Source: Rhineura floridana (Eukaryota > Chordata > Lepidosauria > Squamata > Rhineuridae). From it: a stretch of DNA of 64,000 nucleotides. Position 1 is the first letter of the stretch. Every line of letters begins with the position of its first letter. The position numbers and the translations under genes were made by a program. This document shows, piece by piece, positions 11,769 to 26,700 of this stretch. The DNA lies in assembly GCF_030035675.1 (NCBI RefSeq), contig NC_084483.1:150206925-150270924 (forward strand), written 5' to 3'. The notes under the pieces were generated by a model. The model saw only the letters and a program-made list of their open reading frames with translations, did no database searches and had not been told where the DNA came from.

Positions 11769-14700
11769 TTATTGCTCAAAGAGTGCAATGAGGGTTCCAT
11801 CTTCATTGCTATCCAATACATCTGTATCTAGGGGTGCTTTCACCTTCTTGAAAAGTGATGGGAGGTTTCTGATATGAACTTCCTTCCTGAATTGTTCTCC
11901 CAGGGGCTTCTGTAAGGAAGAAGAACTGGATTAGGCATTACATGGGTACAATTCCAACACAATCTTCTCTGCTGAAACAGTGAAATTTTTACCATGCTGA
12001 CAGAACCTACTGTCATTGTGCCACAACCCCTCAATTCTGGGTCCCATTGTTGCTGGGATTCAGATTGCTCACTGCATGTAAAAGCCAATACTGGTGGCGT
12101 AACTGTGTGTGATAGGGCAAAGCCGTTTCAAGTGCCTGTAAGGCATTTTAAGCCTGGCCAACATCTTTCTACCAGTTCTGTTGAAAAAGAATTGGCTTGT
12201 TTTACTGCAGCAACAAAAGTACAAAATGCTATCTTCTTGAATGACTTTGGAAATGGACTACCTTCAAGTCGATCCCAACTTATGGCAACCCCATGAATAG
12301 GGTTTTCATGGTAAGCGGTATTCAGAGGTGGTTTACCATTGCCTTCCTCTGAGGCTGAGAGGCAGTGACTGCCCAAGGTCACCCAGTGAGCTTCATGGCT
12401 GTGTGAGGATTCAAACCCTGGTCTCCCAGGTCGTAGTCCAACACTCTAACCACTACGCCACACTGGTTCTCTGAATGACTTTGCTCCCTGCTCAAACATT
12501 CCTAACTCATGGTCTACCACAGATCACAGGCTATTTAGAAATTTTAAAGGTTTGGTCAAAATATGAGTTAACTAGGCATTGGGCTTTCAAAATGTGATAC
12601 TTTTATTTATTATATCCCACCCAAGCAACTCAAAGTGGGGAATGTGATTCTTCACCATCTCATTTTATCCTCACAGCAACTCTGAGGTACATTAGACTAA
12701 GAGAGAACAACTGGCCCAAGGTCACACAGTGACCTTCATAGCTGAGTGGGGATTTGAACGCTGGTCTCCAAAGTCCTAGTCCAACACTCTACCACTACAT
12801 GACATAGCTCTCACAATGAAGTTTGATACCTATCTATGAAGCCTACATGCCTAGACACTTGTTTCTTAGAGAACCACAAATCTTCTCTGAGAACTCTCTT
12901 AAGGTATTTGAGTGTTGCTTCCATCATGACTAACCAGAGATTGGTGTGACCTAGAGTCAAGACTAACAGACTAAAAGAAGAAGCTGTGTCAGCACAGAGA
13001 AGGAAAAGGCTGTTCTGGAGCTATTTCTCTGCTGCTTGACACCATGACGTACCCCTATGCAGCCTGCAATCAGGCGTTTAAAATGGTCCTTCCGGCGTTT
13101 GTCTGCTACTTTCTGTAGTGTTAGGTTGAGTAGCTTGGAATCAAACTGCTCCAGGGAGTCTTTCTGAATTTCCGGAACTTGTTCCATCACTGTCTTCAGC
13201 TCAGCATAGCGTGGACGCTTCAAGGAAAAAAGATTTTCAACAATGTTCTTTACCAGAACAAAAACAACATACAACCTTGTGAAATTAACAGGCCTCCTCC
13301 CTCATCCAAATAAGATCACAGTAGTTGGCTCACTGGGCTTGTATCACCACTAATCCTCAAAAATAGGAGCAGACTTAGGAATGCAACATCTTCCCCTGCA
13401 TTTCCTTACCAAAGCCTCATAGATCTGGAAAGCCAAGTGAACAAGAGCCACCATACAACCATCGTGTTGTCCATGTACTTGTAACCCTTTCAATACACTT
13501 GTGAAAAACCAGGTCACTGCATCGGGAATCATCAAGTTCTTTGTGAGCACCTATGGCAGAGAGATTAACATGTAGCAAAACAATGCAAGACAGTTCTGTT
13601 TGTCTTCCCAGAGAAGTGACGTCTAGCACTCATACTATGCAAACAGTTCCCCAATAGGTCACTAACTTAAACATTCATATCTACCACACTCTGGCCTACT
13701 GGCCCCTCTGATGGAAGCACCTCTTTGAGCAGTGGCCAACACAGATGCATGGTAGTTCTTTGGCAGGATAAGGTATCTTTCCAGGAAATGGATGTGAAGG
13801 CTGTAATCAGCAAAGCACTGCAGACATTCTGGAGAAAGAAAACATGTTGCAGATTCTCTATAAGAGTTGTTCTTCAGAGCAAAAGCATTCATACATCATG
13901 TATCCGTTTCAATCCGGTTTTAGGTCCGGTTTTGGCACTGAAACAGCCTTGGTCGCCCTGTATGATGACCTTTGTCGGGAGAGGGACAGGGGGAGTGTGA
14001 CCCTGTTGATTCTCCTTGATCTCTCAGCGGCGTTTGATACCATCGACCATGGTATCCTTCTGGGGAGGCTCGCGGAGTTGGGAGTTGGGGGCACTGCTTG
14101 GCAGTGGCTCCGCTCCTACTTAGCGGATCGTCGCCAGAAGGTAGTGCTTGGGGAACATTGCTCGACACCCTGGACTCTCCATTGTGGAGTCCCTCAGGGG
14201 TCGGTTTTGTCCCCTATGCTTTTTAACATCTACATGCAGCCTCTGGGTGCAGTCATCAGGAGTTTTAGAGTGCGTTGCCATCAGTATGCTGATGACACGC
14301 AGCTCTACTTCTCCTTTTCACCTTCTTCAAGTGAGGCTGTTGATGTGCTGAACCGTGGCCTGACCGCGATAATGGACTGGATGAGAGCTAATAAACTGAA
14401 ACTCAATCCAGACAAGACTGAGACACTGTTGGTGAGCTCTTTCCCTGCCCAGATGGTGGATGTTTCTCCTGTTCTCGATGGGGTTACACTCCCCTTGAAG
14501 GAACAGGTTTGTAGTTTGGGGGTCCTTTTTGACCCTTCCTTGTCGCTCGAGGCTCAAGTGGCCTCGGTGGCACGGAATGCGTTCTACCATCTTCGCTTAG
14601 TAGCCCAACTACGCCCCTATCTGGACAGTGATGATCTCGCCTCAGTTGTTCATGCTCTGGTAACTTCTAGACTGGATTACTGTAATGCGCTCTACGTTGG

Positions 14701-17700
14701 GCTGCCCTTGAAGACTGTTCGGAAACTTCAGCTAGTGCAAAATGCGGCAGCCAGGTTGTTGACGAGGACCAATCGGTCCACGCATATAACACCTGTCCTG
14801 GCTCGCTTGCACTGGCTACCTATTTGTTTCCGAGCCAGATTCAAGGTGCTGGTTTTGACCTATAAAGCCTTACACGGTGTGGGACCGCAATACCTTGTGG
14901 AACGCCTCTCCCACTATGAACCTACTCGTTCACTTCATTCAGTATCTAAGGCCCTCCTCTGGGTACCAACTCACCAGGATGCCTGGAGGATTGTTACTAG
15001 ATCTAGGGCCTTTTCTGTGGTGGCCCCCGAACTGTGGAACAGCTTACCGGAGGAGATACGCCTGGCGCCTACGGTTCTTTCTTTTAGGCGCCAGGTTAAG
15101 ACCTGGCTATACTCCCAGGCATTTTAATGTTCAATGTTTTTATGTTTAATGTTTTAGTTTAATTTTGTTGCTTTTTGTTACTGATTTTATTGTTGCTTTT
15201 TGTTACTGATTTTATTCTAATATTGTGTTTTAATCTTGTTTTGTACACCGCCCAGAGAGCTATTAGCTATGGGCGGTTTAGAAATGAAATAAATAATAAT
15301 AATAATAATAATAATAATACTGTGATACTGAAGACTCCCTAAGTAAAAAGGCTGAAAATGTCCCCAAGCCCTTTTAAAAGTGTGTCCTTTACAGCCATAT
15401 GGACTCTGATAGCTCTCGGATGCTCCTCCTGTGTCTCCAAGGCAATTGGGGTTTCTCAGACTTTGATTTGCCCAAGAACATCTGCCAAGCACACTTCCTT
15501 GTTCTGGCTCTGGATCTTCATCTGGGCAGTACCCATGACTGAGATGCAGATTCCATGTTGGAGCTAAGCCTTTTTGTTCTTCACATTCAGAGTCAGTATT
15601 CAATGAGACAATCTGGACCTGCTAAATATAAGGCATCATGAACACCCAGCCTCTGGCTAACATGATAAGGGGATTGTGGCAAAAACCTGAGGCAACCATG
15701 GCTGTGTTGGGACTGCAGGGAAAGAACATACAGAGGGTCAACTTAGCTTACCAAAGCTCACCCTGCAAATCAATTTCCAAGGTGCAGTGTTAATCCAATA
15801 AAGGTTCAGAGCAATGTTTCAGGCTAAATTGCAAGAAGGATCTTTCAAGGATTTGGCCCATTCCCCACCCGCTGTTCCCAAGGGACACTGAAAAGATATT
15901 GAGAGGATGCTAACTGCATCATTCACATCTAGTAGTAAATACATATTTGAATGCAGGGACAAGGGAGAGTCCTTCTGTTTATTTGGTTACAGAGGCAGAT
16001 ATTTATTTGATTTTATCCCAACCTTCCTCCCAGCAAGAGCCCAGGGCAGCAGTTATAACTGAGACACACATGAAATCTAACTTGCTTTCATACAAGATCC
16101 CCTGTTCCAATTGGCAGGCTAAGCCCCTTCCCCTGTAACAGGTCAAGCAAACAAGCAAGAAAAGCCTGACGTCTGCCTTTGTCCACAGATGTCTAGACAT
16201 CAGTTTCCTAACCTCAAAAAGTAGCCAATAAATTGAAGGAGATTTTTTGCAAAGCAATAGTTTGAGATAAGCTATGTGTTCTTCATGAACAGCAAACTTG
16301 GTTATTATAGATTTGTGTGTGTGTTTTTAGGAACACAGGAAGTAGTCTTACCCTGAGTCAGACCACTGGTCCATCTAGCTCAGTCTACCCTGACTGGCAG
16401 TGGCTCTCTAGGGTTTCACGCACCCTGCCCTACCGAGAGATGCCGTGGATTGAACCTGGGACCTTCTGCATACAAGGCTGTATTTTAAAAAGAACTAAAA
16501 TATACAGTAGCAGAAAATTCTCAGAGGAAGGGTGACATTAGGAAAAAATTCTGAGATTGCATTCTTTTATGAATTTATACTGAATCTTTCAATTTCAGGT
16601 GGTTTCTCTTTTTTCAGTTAGTTACCCTCTGCTAAAGGAGGCTCTCTCTTGAAATCTACACACATGGCATGGGAGAAGAAGTTAAAGCTCAGTTTTTATC
16701 CCGCCCTTCCTCCCAGTAGGAGCCCAGGGCAGCCCAGTTTTCATACCTCTTGCTTCATCAAACACTTGCCCAATTCAGTTAGCTCAGAACTAGATGGTGG
16801 AGTCACCTCTGTAGACATCATCTCCTCATCTATGAAATAAAATGGCAATTACTATCAGACAAAGGAGCAAACATCCCAGCTACAATGGGTATTCCAAGAA
16901 CACATTCATAGGCAATACTAATCATTTCTCCTGGGCACGCAGATAAACATACTTCCTCACTACACATTTCTGTGAGGAGAGTTCCTATTTATTCTGAAGC
17001 CAAAGTACAGAAAGGTGATAATAGGTGGCAGCTACTATGCAGAGGTGTGTGTGTTTTCTGGGAAGATCAACTCAACATGAGACTGCGACCTTGGAACCAC
17101 AGAAGTTGGTTTAGATTTCCTGCATTACTGTGTGGACTGAGATATTTTTAACAATAAGCACAGAGATGTGGGCTCAGGGCCAGACAACATGTTACGTTAA
17201 CTGCATCATTAGAGCTATGCTGGGGTGATTTTCATCCCCATCTGTGATCCTAATAAAAGCTGCCCCTCCAATGCTACAGTTAATGTTAGAAAAAAATTCC
17301 AGTTGGCAGCAATGGAAGTTTCACCCCTACTGTTAACTGCAGCAAGGAGGCCAGAAAATCACCACCCATGGACCAAAGATTAAATAAAAATATTCCCTAC
17401 CTATGCAATGTAGTTTGACCCTCAAACTAGATTATTTTTTGCTTAGAACCATTTATATCACTGATTTAGACATCCCAAAGAGCTAAATACTATCTTTGGA
17501 ATGCCAAGCCTAGAGACAGCCAACAGCTGTTTACATATGCAGTGATAATTAATTCCAGCAGAGGCAGACCCACATTAAGAGCATGATGGTGTCTAGTGCT
17601 GATAGGAGGGAAGGGCCCAAGTAGTACATACTACATTTTTTTTGGGGGGGGGGGAATCATGTAGTCAAACAAGTTATCTAACATTTTAAAATGTATGCTA

Positions 17701-20700
17701 ATAAAATCTTCAAACATCAATCACGCACTATACGTGTTTTTTCTTATTCTGGATTTGGCTGTGGCAAAATCATGATTGATGTCATCATAATTTTTATTTA
17801 TTTATTTGATTTATATCCCACTCTTCCTCCCAGTAGGAGCCTGGCATAACCACTCAAGAGGGACAAAGCGGTGAGATCTTGAGTCATGATGGATCGGAAG
17901 ACATTTTTAATCTTTTTTAGAAAAGAGAAAGAATATCTGCTGCTACAGGTAGTGATCATTATTCAACTGCTATGCTGTTTCAACATTTTATCACATCGGA
18001 TTCAATGATAACATGGTACACAGAGGAAAGAAGAAAGCTAGAAGACAGGGAGTTCTTTTCAGCAGTGCATCGTTTCTTTGTCACGTTTGGCCGGCTTCAG
18101 TTTTGCCACCCTCCTTTCTTTAGATATATTGATTGACAATGCAGTGTGCAGTGAAACAAAATGTTTGTTTGTTTACATTTCCCCAAGGAGCTCAAGATGG
18201 CACACCTACATGGATTTCTCTTCTCCCCTATCCTCACAACAACCCACCCTGCAAGGAAGGCAAGGCAAAGAGAGAGCGACTGGAAGGTCATCCATTGTTC
18301 TTCACTGCTGAGATAGGAAACTGAGGGCCTAAGGCTATAGCCTTGTTCACCTAATGGTTAATTGGACCCCAGTTAGAGGGCCTCAAACGTAGAACAGAAA
18401 CAGCAATCTGGTTACTCACCATCTCCATCTGCAGCAACAGCACTATTCTGCTCAGCACCTTTCTTTGAGACACAGCAAACAGCTGCAAATACATCAGAGG
18501 AGGAAAGAAGTGAGACATTCACAGGAAGAAAAAAACACTTTACAAGACATTGCACATTCCCCTCAGGACTATCATACTTAATTTCTCCTTTGCAATGCCT
18601 GAAGTAAATTTTATGTAGAAGACAATCAAAACTTATTATGAGGGAAGGATGAGGCCCACCTTTGCGCTAAGACAAACCTATTTCAGATGAAACATTATGC
18701 CCTCCAAGCCTACTTTGAAACCATCAAGACAGGAGGGCTTTATACAGTCAGAAGTCTACATATGAAGCACTCCGGAGATCACTAGAGAGAAGCTGTTGCT
18801 TTGCCTGCGTGTCTTGGACACAGCAGCCAAGTGGAAAAGGAAGCTGTAAGAGCAGATTCCAAAAAAGTTGGCAGTTATTTAGACCAGTGGTTTCCAAAGC
18901 TTCTTATTCTCAGGGAACAATTTCTACATCCATTTATCTGCTAAAGAGGTCCTGTCCACCTGCTGCAGGATCTCGACATATTGCAAAGAATTCAAGGCCA
19001 CATTCTAGGACATGTTCTCAGATTACATAGGGTGCTGGTAGGATTGTTTTGGTCTTGCTGTCACCCTGTGTGAACTGATAAGAATATGCCCAACCCTCCT
19101 CTGTTACCATGCATTTAAGACAGTTTGTCTTCCATTCCAACTGTTTTTCATTAAGGAAACGTTAAGCTTCCAAGGAATCCAGGTTGAAAACCATTATTCT
19201 AGGCCCCATTTAGGCCTACATCTGGCCTATGGAGTAAGACCATGGGCACTGATAAATGGCAGCCTAGTCAACAGGAGCATATTTGGAGATTAACATTAAG
19301 AATATCAGAGTGTAGTCAAGTTGCCATAAAGCACTGTGACCCCACAAATCCCAAGATGAACATACAAGTAGAATTTGTTCTGACCAGAAAAGGTCCAGTT
19401 TTTTCATGCAACATACCAGTTTCACTCACCAATTAGATCCATGACTTCTCGGGTAAGCAGCCTAATTAGCTGCTCCTCCAATATCTCTTGGGATTCTGGG
19501 TTGTCATCTGCTGTGTCTTCATCGCTGAAGAAAAAGAAGATAAATGTTAAGAAAGCAACATAGTTCTGAGGATCACAATTAGCTGAGCATAATTTAGGAA
19601 CCCTCCCCTTTCAACAAGCCTATTAAGTAGAGACCTTATCCCAATCTGCCTCTGTGCAAGAATTATTTTAAAGATTTTTTAAATTTTTTTAAAATAAATC
19701 TGTTTTTAAGATGTTTGTTTTTATGTTTTATATATGTTTTAAGTGTTTTGTCATTTGTATGCTACACTGGGCTCCTGGGAGGAACGGTGGGATGTAAGAA
19801 AATAAGAACTAACTAAATAACCAACCAACCAAAATGGAGATACTGTTAGTGGGTAGTTCATCTGTCCTGGTGAGTGATTTTAGTCTGTTCTATAAAAGGT
19901 TGCACTCTCCTGAAGGATCAGGTTTGCAATTCGGGGGTGCAATTAAATTCAGCCCTTACTTTTGATGATGAAGTAGTATCTGTGGCAGAAAACCCAGCTT
20001 AGACTGGTGTATTAGCTGCAATCCCTCCTGGGCAGAGAGAGACTGGTCTTTGATAATGATGTTCTTGTAACACACAAGTTATACTATTTTAATGCATCAT
20101 ATGCAAGGTTAACTTTGATGACTGCTCAGCCATTTAAAATGGGCCAAAATACAGCTGCAAAGGTGTTGACTGGGGAGTTGGAACATATCTCACCAGTTCT
20201 GAAACATCTGTGGCTTCTAGTCTGTGTCTGAGCATAATACCAAGTGCTGGTCCTAACATCAACTGATTGGGACATAAATAATCTAAAAGACTGTTTGCTC
20301 TCATTTGAAGCTGCCTGACAGTTAGCACTGTCTGTAGAGGTCCTTCTCTACATCCTCCCACCACCAGAGGTGGCAGAGAAAAGGATCTTTTTGGTAGTGA
20401 CACCCAGTCTTTGGAACACTCTCCCCAGGAACGCTTGTTTACTTGTTGAGTTTTGAGCACTAGGAGAAAACCTTTTAATTTGCCCACATTTTTTAGTCTG
20501 ATTCGTGTTACTGGTGTGCTGCTGAACCCTGGAGTAGTTACTTCAGACAAGAAATGGAAAGTCAAACAGCAAGATGAAGTTTCAAGTTGGAGTCCATTTT
20601 GTTTAAGCCATCATACTTACCAAAGCAAACTCCTCTGATTAATCACCTGCCATTTCTGGGACAGCCTCTGACAAAAAGAAACAAAGAACAATAGAACGAC

Positions 20701-23700
20701 ATAAAGGCAATCACTGAGATATACTCAGGGCTGTACATGTTCTGTATCAAGGCAACCCAAATTCTGTAATCCATTTAAATTATGCAAACAAACATCTACA
20801 GGCAAACCCCGCTTAACGTTGCTTCATTTAACGTTGCCTCGCTATATCGTACATGCTCCATACGTCCCCATACCCCGCTTAATGTTCACGAGCTTCACAA
20901 TAACGTATATTTTATTGGCATGACGCCGCTGCCATCTAGTGGTGATTGCGTGCAGTACAAGTGAAGACAATTGCTTCACTTAAAGTAGATTTTCATTTAA
21001 AGTATACTCTCCGGTCCCATTGCAAACGTTAAAGCGGAGTATGCCTGTATTCTGCTTCTGCCACTTATGTAGATGAGCAGAGAACTATGTAGGGCATGGA
21101 ATCCTTCCCTCTCAATTCTGTTCAGCTGCAGCTCTCACCCCCCTCAGCTTCTAAGACTTCACTAGGCGTTGGCTATGCAGTTTGAAGCCTCCTAGGCCTC
21201 ATTGTTAGGCTCAAATCTTAAGCCTGAGCCAGTGTGCTGCAGTCATCTCAGAGTTGTCTTGCATGTTGGAAATCTGGTTAAAACTGTCTGCAGCGATAAC
21301 ACTTCCTGGGTATTTGGCAAGTTACTACCTCTCAATTTAACCTATTTCATAGGGCTGTGCTCCTTGGAGAAACGGCAGGATGTAAATGTAATAAATATAG
21401 TTCAGCGTTCCTAATAACAAGAAGAAAGTGTGGAAGCCCTGCCCAGTAACAGAAGCAAATGATACAAGTCATACATATGATGTGCACTTTTTCTTACCAC
21501 ATACAAGTAGGTGAACAGTGGTCCAAGTAAAGGACAGATAAGAGAGTCATAGTGTTCAGATGGACAGGAAAGGACCAGGGGCTTCACGAACACACCTGTA
21601 CAGAGCTAGTTAAAGAAGTTAGGCATAAGCCTTAACATTTCCACACTGCAAACCACTGAATCACTCCAACCCAAAGGAAGAAGCTCCACATGTGATTCTC
21701 TTTTACTAATAAACAGACCGGCAGAGCAACTCTACCACCAGAAATCTGAAAACTTGATTAGTACAGACAGCTACACAAACTACTTCTTCTAATTTCTCCA
21801 CTTTTATGTCCCATAAATCTGAACTGAGAAGAAGAGGAAGGGGATTTCCACTTGCTTTTTATTGCCTGTAAAAACAAGAGGTTTAGCAAACACATGGCAG
21901 ATGGTTGGTGGGCTGAATTTGTCAAGGTGGGTCACAATTCTGCAAGCCTGAACTAAGTCAAGTAAAAATGTGGGCTTTCTACCCTTTTGGTTAAAAGTGA
22001 AGATGAAGAACTAGGATTACTGCTGTGGTAGTTTGAACATGAAGACCATCCACTGGGAATGGTAGTGGAAATCTTCAACTCAGACACAGAAGTGTCAGCC
22101 AAAGTCATACATTCTGAGCCACCCCTGCTTAAATTGTTTTGAAACCCTAGCAGATGTCTCTTCCTTTTGTACACTCCTGATACTCTAAAGATTCTCTTTG
22201 CCAGGTATTTTTCTTAGAAGTGAACAATCTGCAATAGGAGTGGCCAGGGGCAGAAGGAAAGCAAATAGAGCAGAAACTGCTTCCAACAAGATGCAGCTTC
22301 TTTGCTGCCCTCATCAGCGCTATTTTAAAAACAAGATCTCCTGTCATGGGCAGGGAGAGGAAGCAAAGACATTTCTGTAAAGAGAGCCCATAAACAGTGG
22401 ACAAAGGATACGAAGCATAGGGCGGAGTCTATAGTCAGGAATATTGTTAAGATTGAAAAAAGCAGAGTTGAGCAGCTCCGTGGCTAGGCCCTCAACGGTG
22501 TAGAAATCTTGCTGCATTGATGAGCCAGCATTCCCCAGAACATGGAAACTGCAATTCAAAAGGCACAGTCCAAATTAGGCAATAAACATGAAAACTAGAA
22601 GACATTCTGTCCTGAAGAGATCTTCGTGTTTACTTATTCATTTATGAATAGTAGAAGAATTGCCTTGATGGATCAGAGCAAAGTCCAACTAGTCCAGCTT
22701 TCTGTTCCTAGCAGTGACCTGCAAAGCCTACAGGCAAGACATGAAACTGATAATCATCCCTTTTGTTCCCCAGCATCTGGTAATTTATTTATTTATTATG
22801 TTTATATACCACCTTTCTGCCAAGGCACCCAAGGAGGCCTACAATTTAAAATGTTAGAACAAACAAATGGTACAAAATATTCTCAGGCCAATGGCCTGAA
22901 CTTCCTGGCCAATGCCCCTAACTTCCTAGTCTGGGATTCCTTGTTTCTGCCTTACTTCAGGACACACAGGTCTTTCGTAAGTAGCCCCAGACAAGGTGAG
23001 AGTGGGGCTGCACCAACTGCTCACAAGCTGATGCTCTATGCTGCCTGGTCTGGCCTTCCTCACTTCGGCCTTCCCTCAGTATTGCCAATATGTGGTAGAT
23101 TGCATTTCTTGCATCTCTGAACATGGAGATTCCACTTACTGTCACAGTTAATCATTACCCATGAACCTTTCAAATAATTTATAGAGTCTTCTAAACTAGT
23201 GGCCATTATAACTTGCAATTATCAATTCCATAAATTAACTATTTATTTATTTATTTATTATTTATTTCGTTTCATTTTTAGACCGCCCATAGCTAATAGC
23301 TCTCTGGGCGGTGTACAAACAAGATTAAAATACAATAGTATAACAAAATCAATAACACATAACAGCAAATTAACTAACAACGTTAAACATGAAAACATTA
23401 AACATTAAAATGCCTGGGAGTATAGCCAGGTCTTAACCTGGCGCCTAAAAGAAAGTACCGTAGGCGCCAGGCGTATCTCCTCAGGTAAGCTGTTCCAGAG
23501 TTCGGGGGCCACCACAGAAAAGGCCCTAGATCTAACAACAATCCTCCGGGCTTCCTGATGAGTTGGTACCCAGAGGAGGGCCTTAGATACTGAACGAAGT
23601 GGACGGGTAGGTTCATAGCGGGAGAGGCGTTCCACAAGGTATTGCGGTCCCACACCGTATAAGGCTTTATAGGTCAAAACCAGCACCTTGAATCTAGCTC

Positions 23701-26700
23701 GGAAACAGATGGGTAGCCAGTGCAGGCAGGCCAGGACAGGTGTTATATGCGCAGACCGATGGGTCCTCGTCAACAGCCTGGCTGCCGCATTTTGCACTAG
23801 CTGGAGTTTCCGAACAGTCTTCAAGGGCAGCCCTACGTAGAGCGCATTACAGTAGTCCAATCTAGAAGTTACCAGAGCGTGAACAACAGAGGCGAGATCA
23901 TCACTGTCCAGATAGGGGCGTAGTTGGGCTACTAGACGAAGATGGTAAAACGCATTCCGTGCCACCGAGGCCACCTGAGCCTCAAGCGACAAGGAAGGGT
24001 CAAAAAGGACCCCCAAACTACAAACCTGTTCCTTCAAGGGGAGTGTAACCCCATCGAGAACAGGATGAATATCCACCATCTGGGCAGGTAAAGGGCTCAC
24101 CAACAGTGCCTCGGTCTTGTCTGGACTGAGTTTCAGTTTATTAGCTCTCATCCAGTCCATTATCGCGGTCAAGCAACGGTTCAGCACATCAACAGCCTCA
24201 CCTGAAGAAGGTGAAAAGGAGAAGTAGAGCTGCGTGTCATCAGCGTACTGATGACAACGCACTCCAAAACTCCTGATGACTGCACCCAGAGGCTGCATGT
24301 AGATGTTAAAAAGCATGGGGGACAGAAACGACCCCTGAGGGACTCCACAATGGAGAGTCCAGGGTGTCGAGCAATGTTCCCCAAGCACTACCTTCTGGCG
24401 ACGATCCGCCAAGTAGGAGCAGAGCCACTGCCAACCAGTGCCCCCAACTCCGCGAGCCTCCCCAGAAGGATACCATGGTCGATGGTATCAAACGCCGCTG
24501 AGAGATCAAGGAGAATCAACAGGGTCACACTCCCCCTGTCCCTCTCCCGACAAAGGTCATCATACAGGGCAACCAAGGCTGTTTCAGTGCCAAAACCGGA
24601 CCTAAAACCGGATTGAAACGGATCCAGATGCAGTTCCCCCTTTGCATTCTCAGCTGCAAACAGGATTTTCTGTTATCTCAGTCAAGAGAAGCATCATAAC
24701 CGGGGAATCATTATGCAATTGTAGATACAACTTGTGATAGCAATTTACTTCAAGTGTGACTAGCATCAAAGCGCTGGACTGGAGAAGAACATATAACGAT
24801 TTCTTTCAGAAGGATTGACTAATGCAGCAAAATTTCATGAGAGAAATTGCGGAGAGTAGTTAAGGGGTAACAAAACCACTGTATGCATTTCCATCTGCTT
24901 CTGGTTTTGTGTATTCCACAACTTTAAATTACTGAAGTTCTTACCAGTTGTCACACAGGGTAGAGAAAAAGCCCTGCATCCTTTCCAACACCGTTTTGTA
25001 AACAGGAGAGTCATAAAGTTCCAACAGAGGTTGAGGGAGGCCTGAAAAGAGGAAAATTTTATAAAGTGAAATGATTCATCTCCACAACAAATTAGCCTGC
25101 TAATGGACAAACCCATCATTAGTGGAAATTGTGTAATGAGACTGTTTGGGGAGCGTTTATGGGCCACCAAAAGGAACACAGAGAGCTGTGGATATTTAGT
25201 TTGGCAAGCTCTATCTAGAGCAAGGATGCTGCTACAGCTTTAAAAAGTAAAAGACAGTCCTGAAAAAATGTGAAGCTTTACAATGTAGTTCTAGTCACAT
25301 TGCCCTCAGGCTGAACTAGAAGAAAGCTGGCATGTTTAACAATTTGTCCAAAAACATATTGGATATACACTTCTACCTGCCTTGGGAAATGATATATCTT
25401 AAGATGCATGGATGACTGAAATGGTTTAGAGGCTCCTTTGCAAAACAAATCTGAAGCAGTAGTCTGTTCCCAACATGACATGAACACAGGGTACATAGGT
25501 CTAGCCACATTATAAGCTTTATGTAATATATGGTCCTGAGGCAGAATTAGAACCCAGCTCTATGTCACAATTGTGCAGATTATCTATAGAAACAACTCTC
25601 CTCTTAAAATGTGGTAGGTTTACAGCAGGGGTGGGAAACCTTCAGCCAGATGACTGCACTCCCTTGTGCTTAGCCTTCCAGGGGAAGCATGCCGGTGATG
25701 AGCAGGACCAGAGGCAAAAGTAGGAGATGCAACACTTACCTTTGTACCGTTGGTTACATTCCAGCCTAATCCAAGTCAGAGGTTTCTGCACGTACCCCCC
25801 ATCTCTCTATCCAGGCAAGCAAGGGGTATCCAGCCCTGAGGTTCCTGACCACTGGTTTAGAGTAGTGTCCTGGAAACCCTCTTTGTGATGGGCCTCTAAA
25901 AAGGATGAATCTGGGCAAGATGAGCTCAAAGTACCTGCAAATTCAGCCTCATCCACTGAGCCAGTAGATGGCAAATAAATCTGCTTGAAATTCACAAACC
26001 CATCTGCTGGGACAGGAACTTCTTTGATCTTGCTATAAAAACTAGGCAAATTCAAGGCTGAGGAAATACTCTAAGAGATATAAGAGCTGAATAAGTCCTT
26101 GCCTCCCCTGCAAGCAGTTTATATGGTTCTAGTGTTGGAGGACTTGGCTGATCTTCCCTGTAAAGCAGTTTTGCCAGAAGACAAGGCTGAGCAGAAAATT
26201 TTGTCCTCCCCCCAATTACTTGAGGTAAGGATCAATAAAAGCAATACATCGCCATAACTTGCCTTGCCTTCCAGTGCCCTAATTGTAGGCAGAAACCCTA
26301 CATCAGAAGGCTGGATATCAACTCCTTATGAACTGTAAAGGTGGATTAAAGGCCAGTCACTTATGCTGGATTAATTTGTTCAGCTCTGACATGGCCCGTA
26401 TAAAAATCCAACTGCACTCCCTCCCTATAGCTGGGAGGAGGACTTTGGCAGAGTTAGTTTCAATTTTCACAAAAACTAGCTTAAAGTTAGGAAAACAGAG
26501 ATCATAGTTTAAAACAAACTCGGGTCAGTTTCTAAACAAGCCAATTTCAAACCACAGAATATGAAGCTGGTTTGTCAAACCAACTAGTTTTTTTAAAAAA
26601 CCTCAGACTCTGGCTTGTATATGGCAAGCCAGGCTTCATAGAAAGTGAAACAAAACTCTGCCAAAGTCCTCCTCTTGGCACTGTGTGTGTGCGCGTGTGT

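Noticed and set aside
17635-17655. T8 then G12 homopolymer run as a G-quadruplex
   Set aside because: There is only one G run with no repeated G-tracts nearby, so it is more likely simple slippage or an assembly-sensitive site.
20134-20565. 143-codon minus-strand open frame
   Set aside because: It runs antisense to a decayed L2-like LINE whose coding remains are on the plus strand.
22626-23120. 164-codon plus-strand frame in XPO5 intron 22
   Set aside because: It spans a LINE/SINE-type tail (ACCACCTTTCTGCC region) and has no domain; not a gene.
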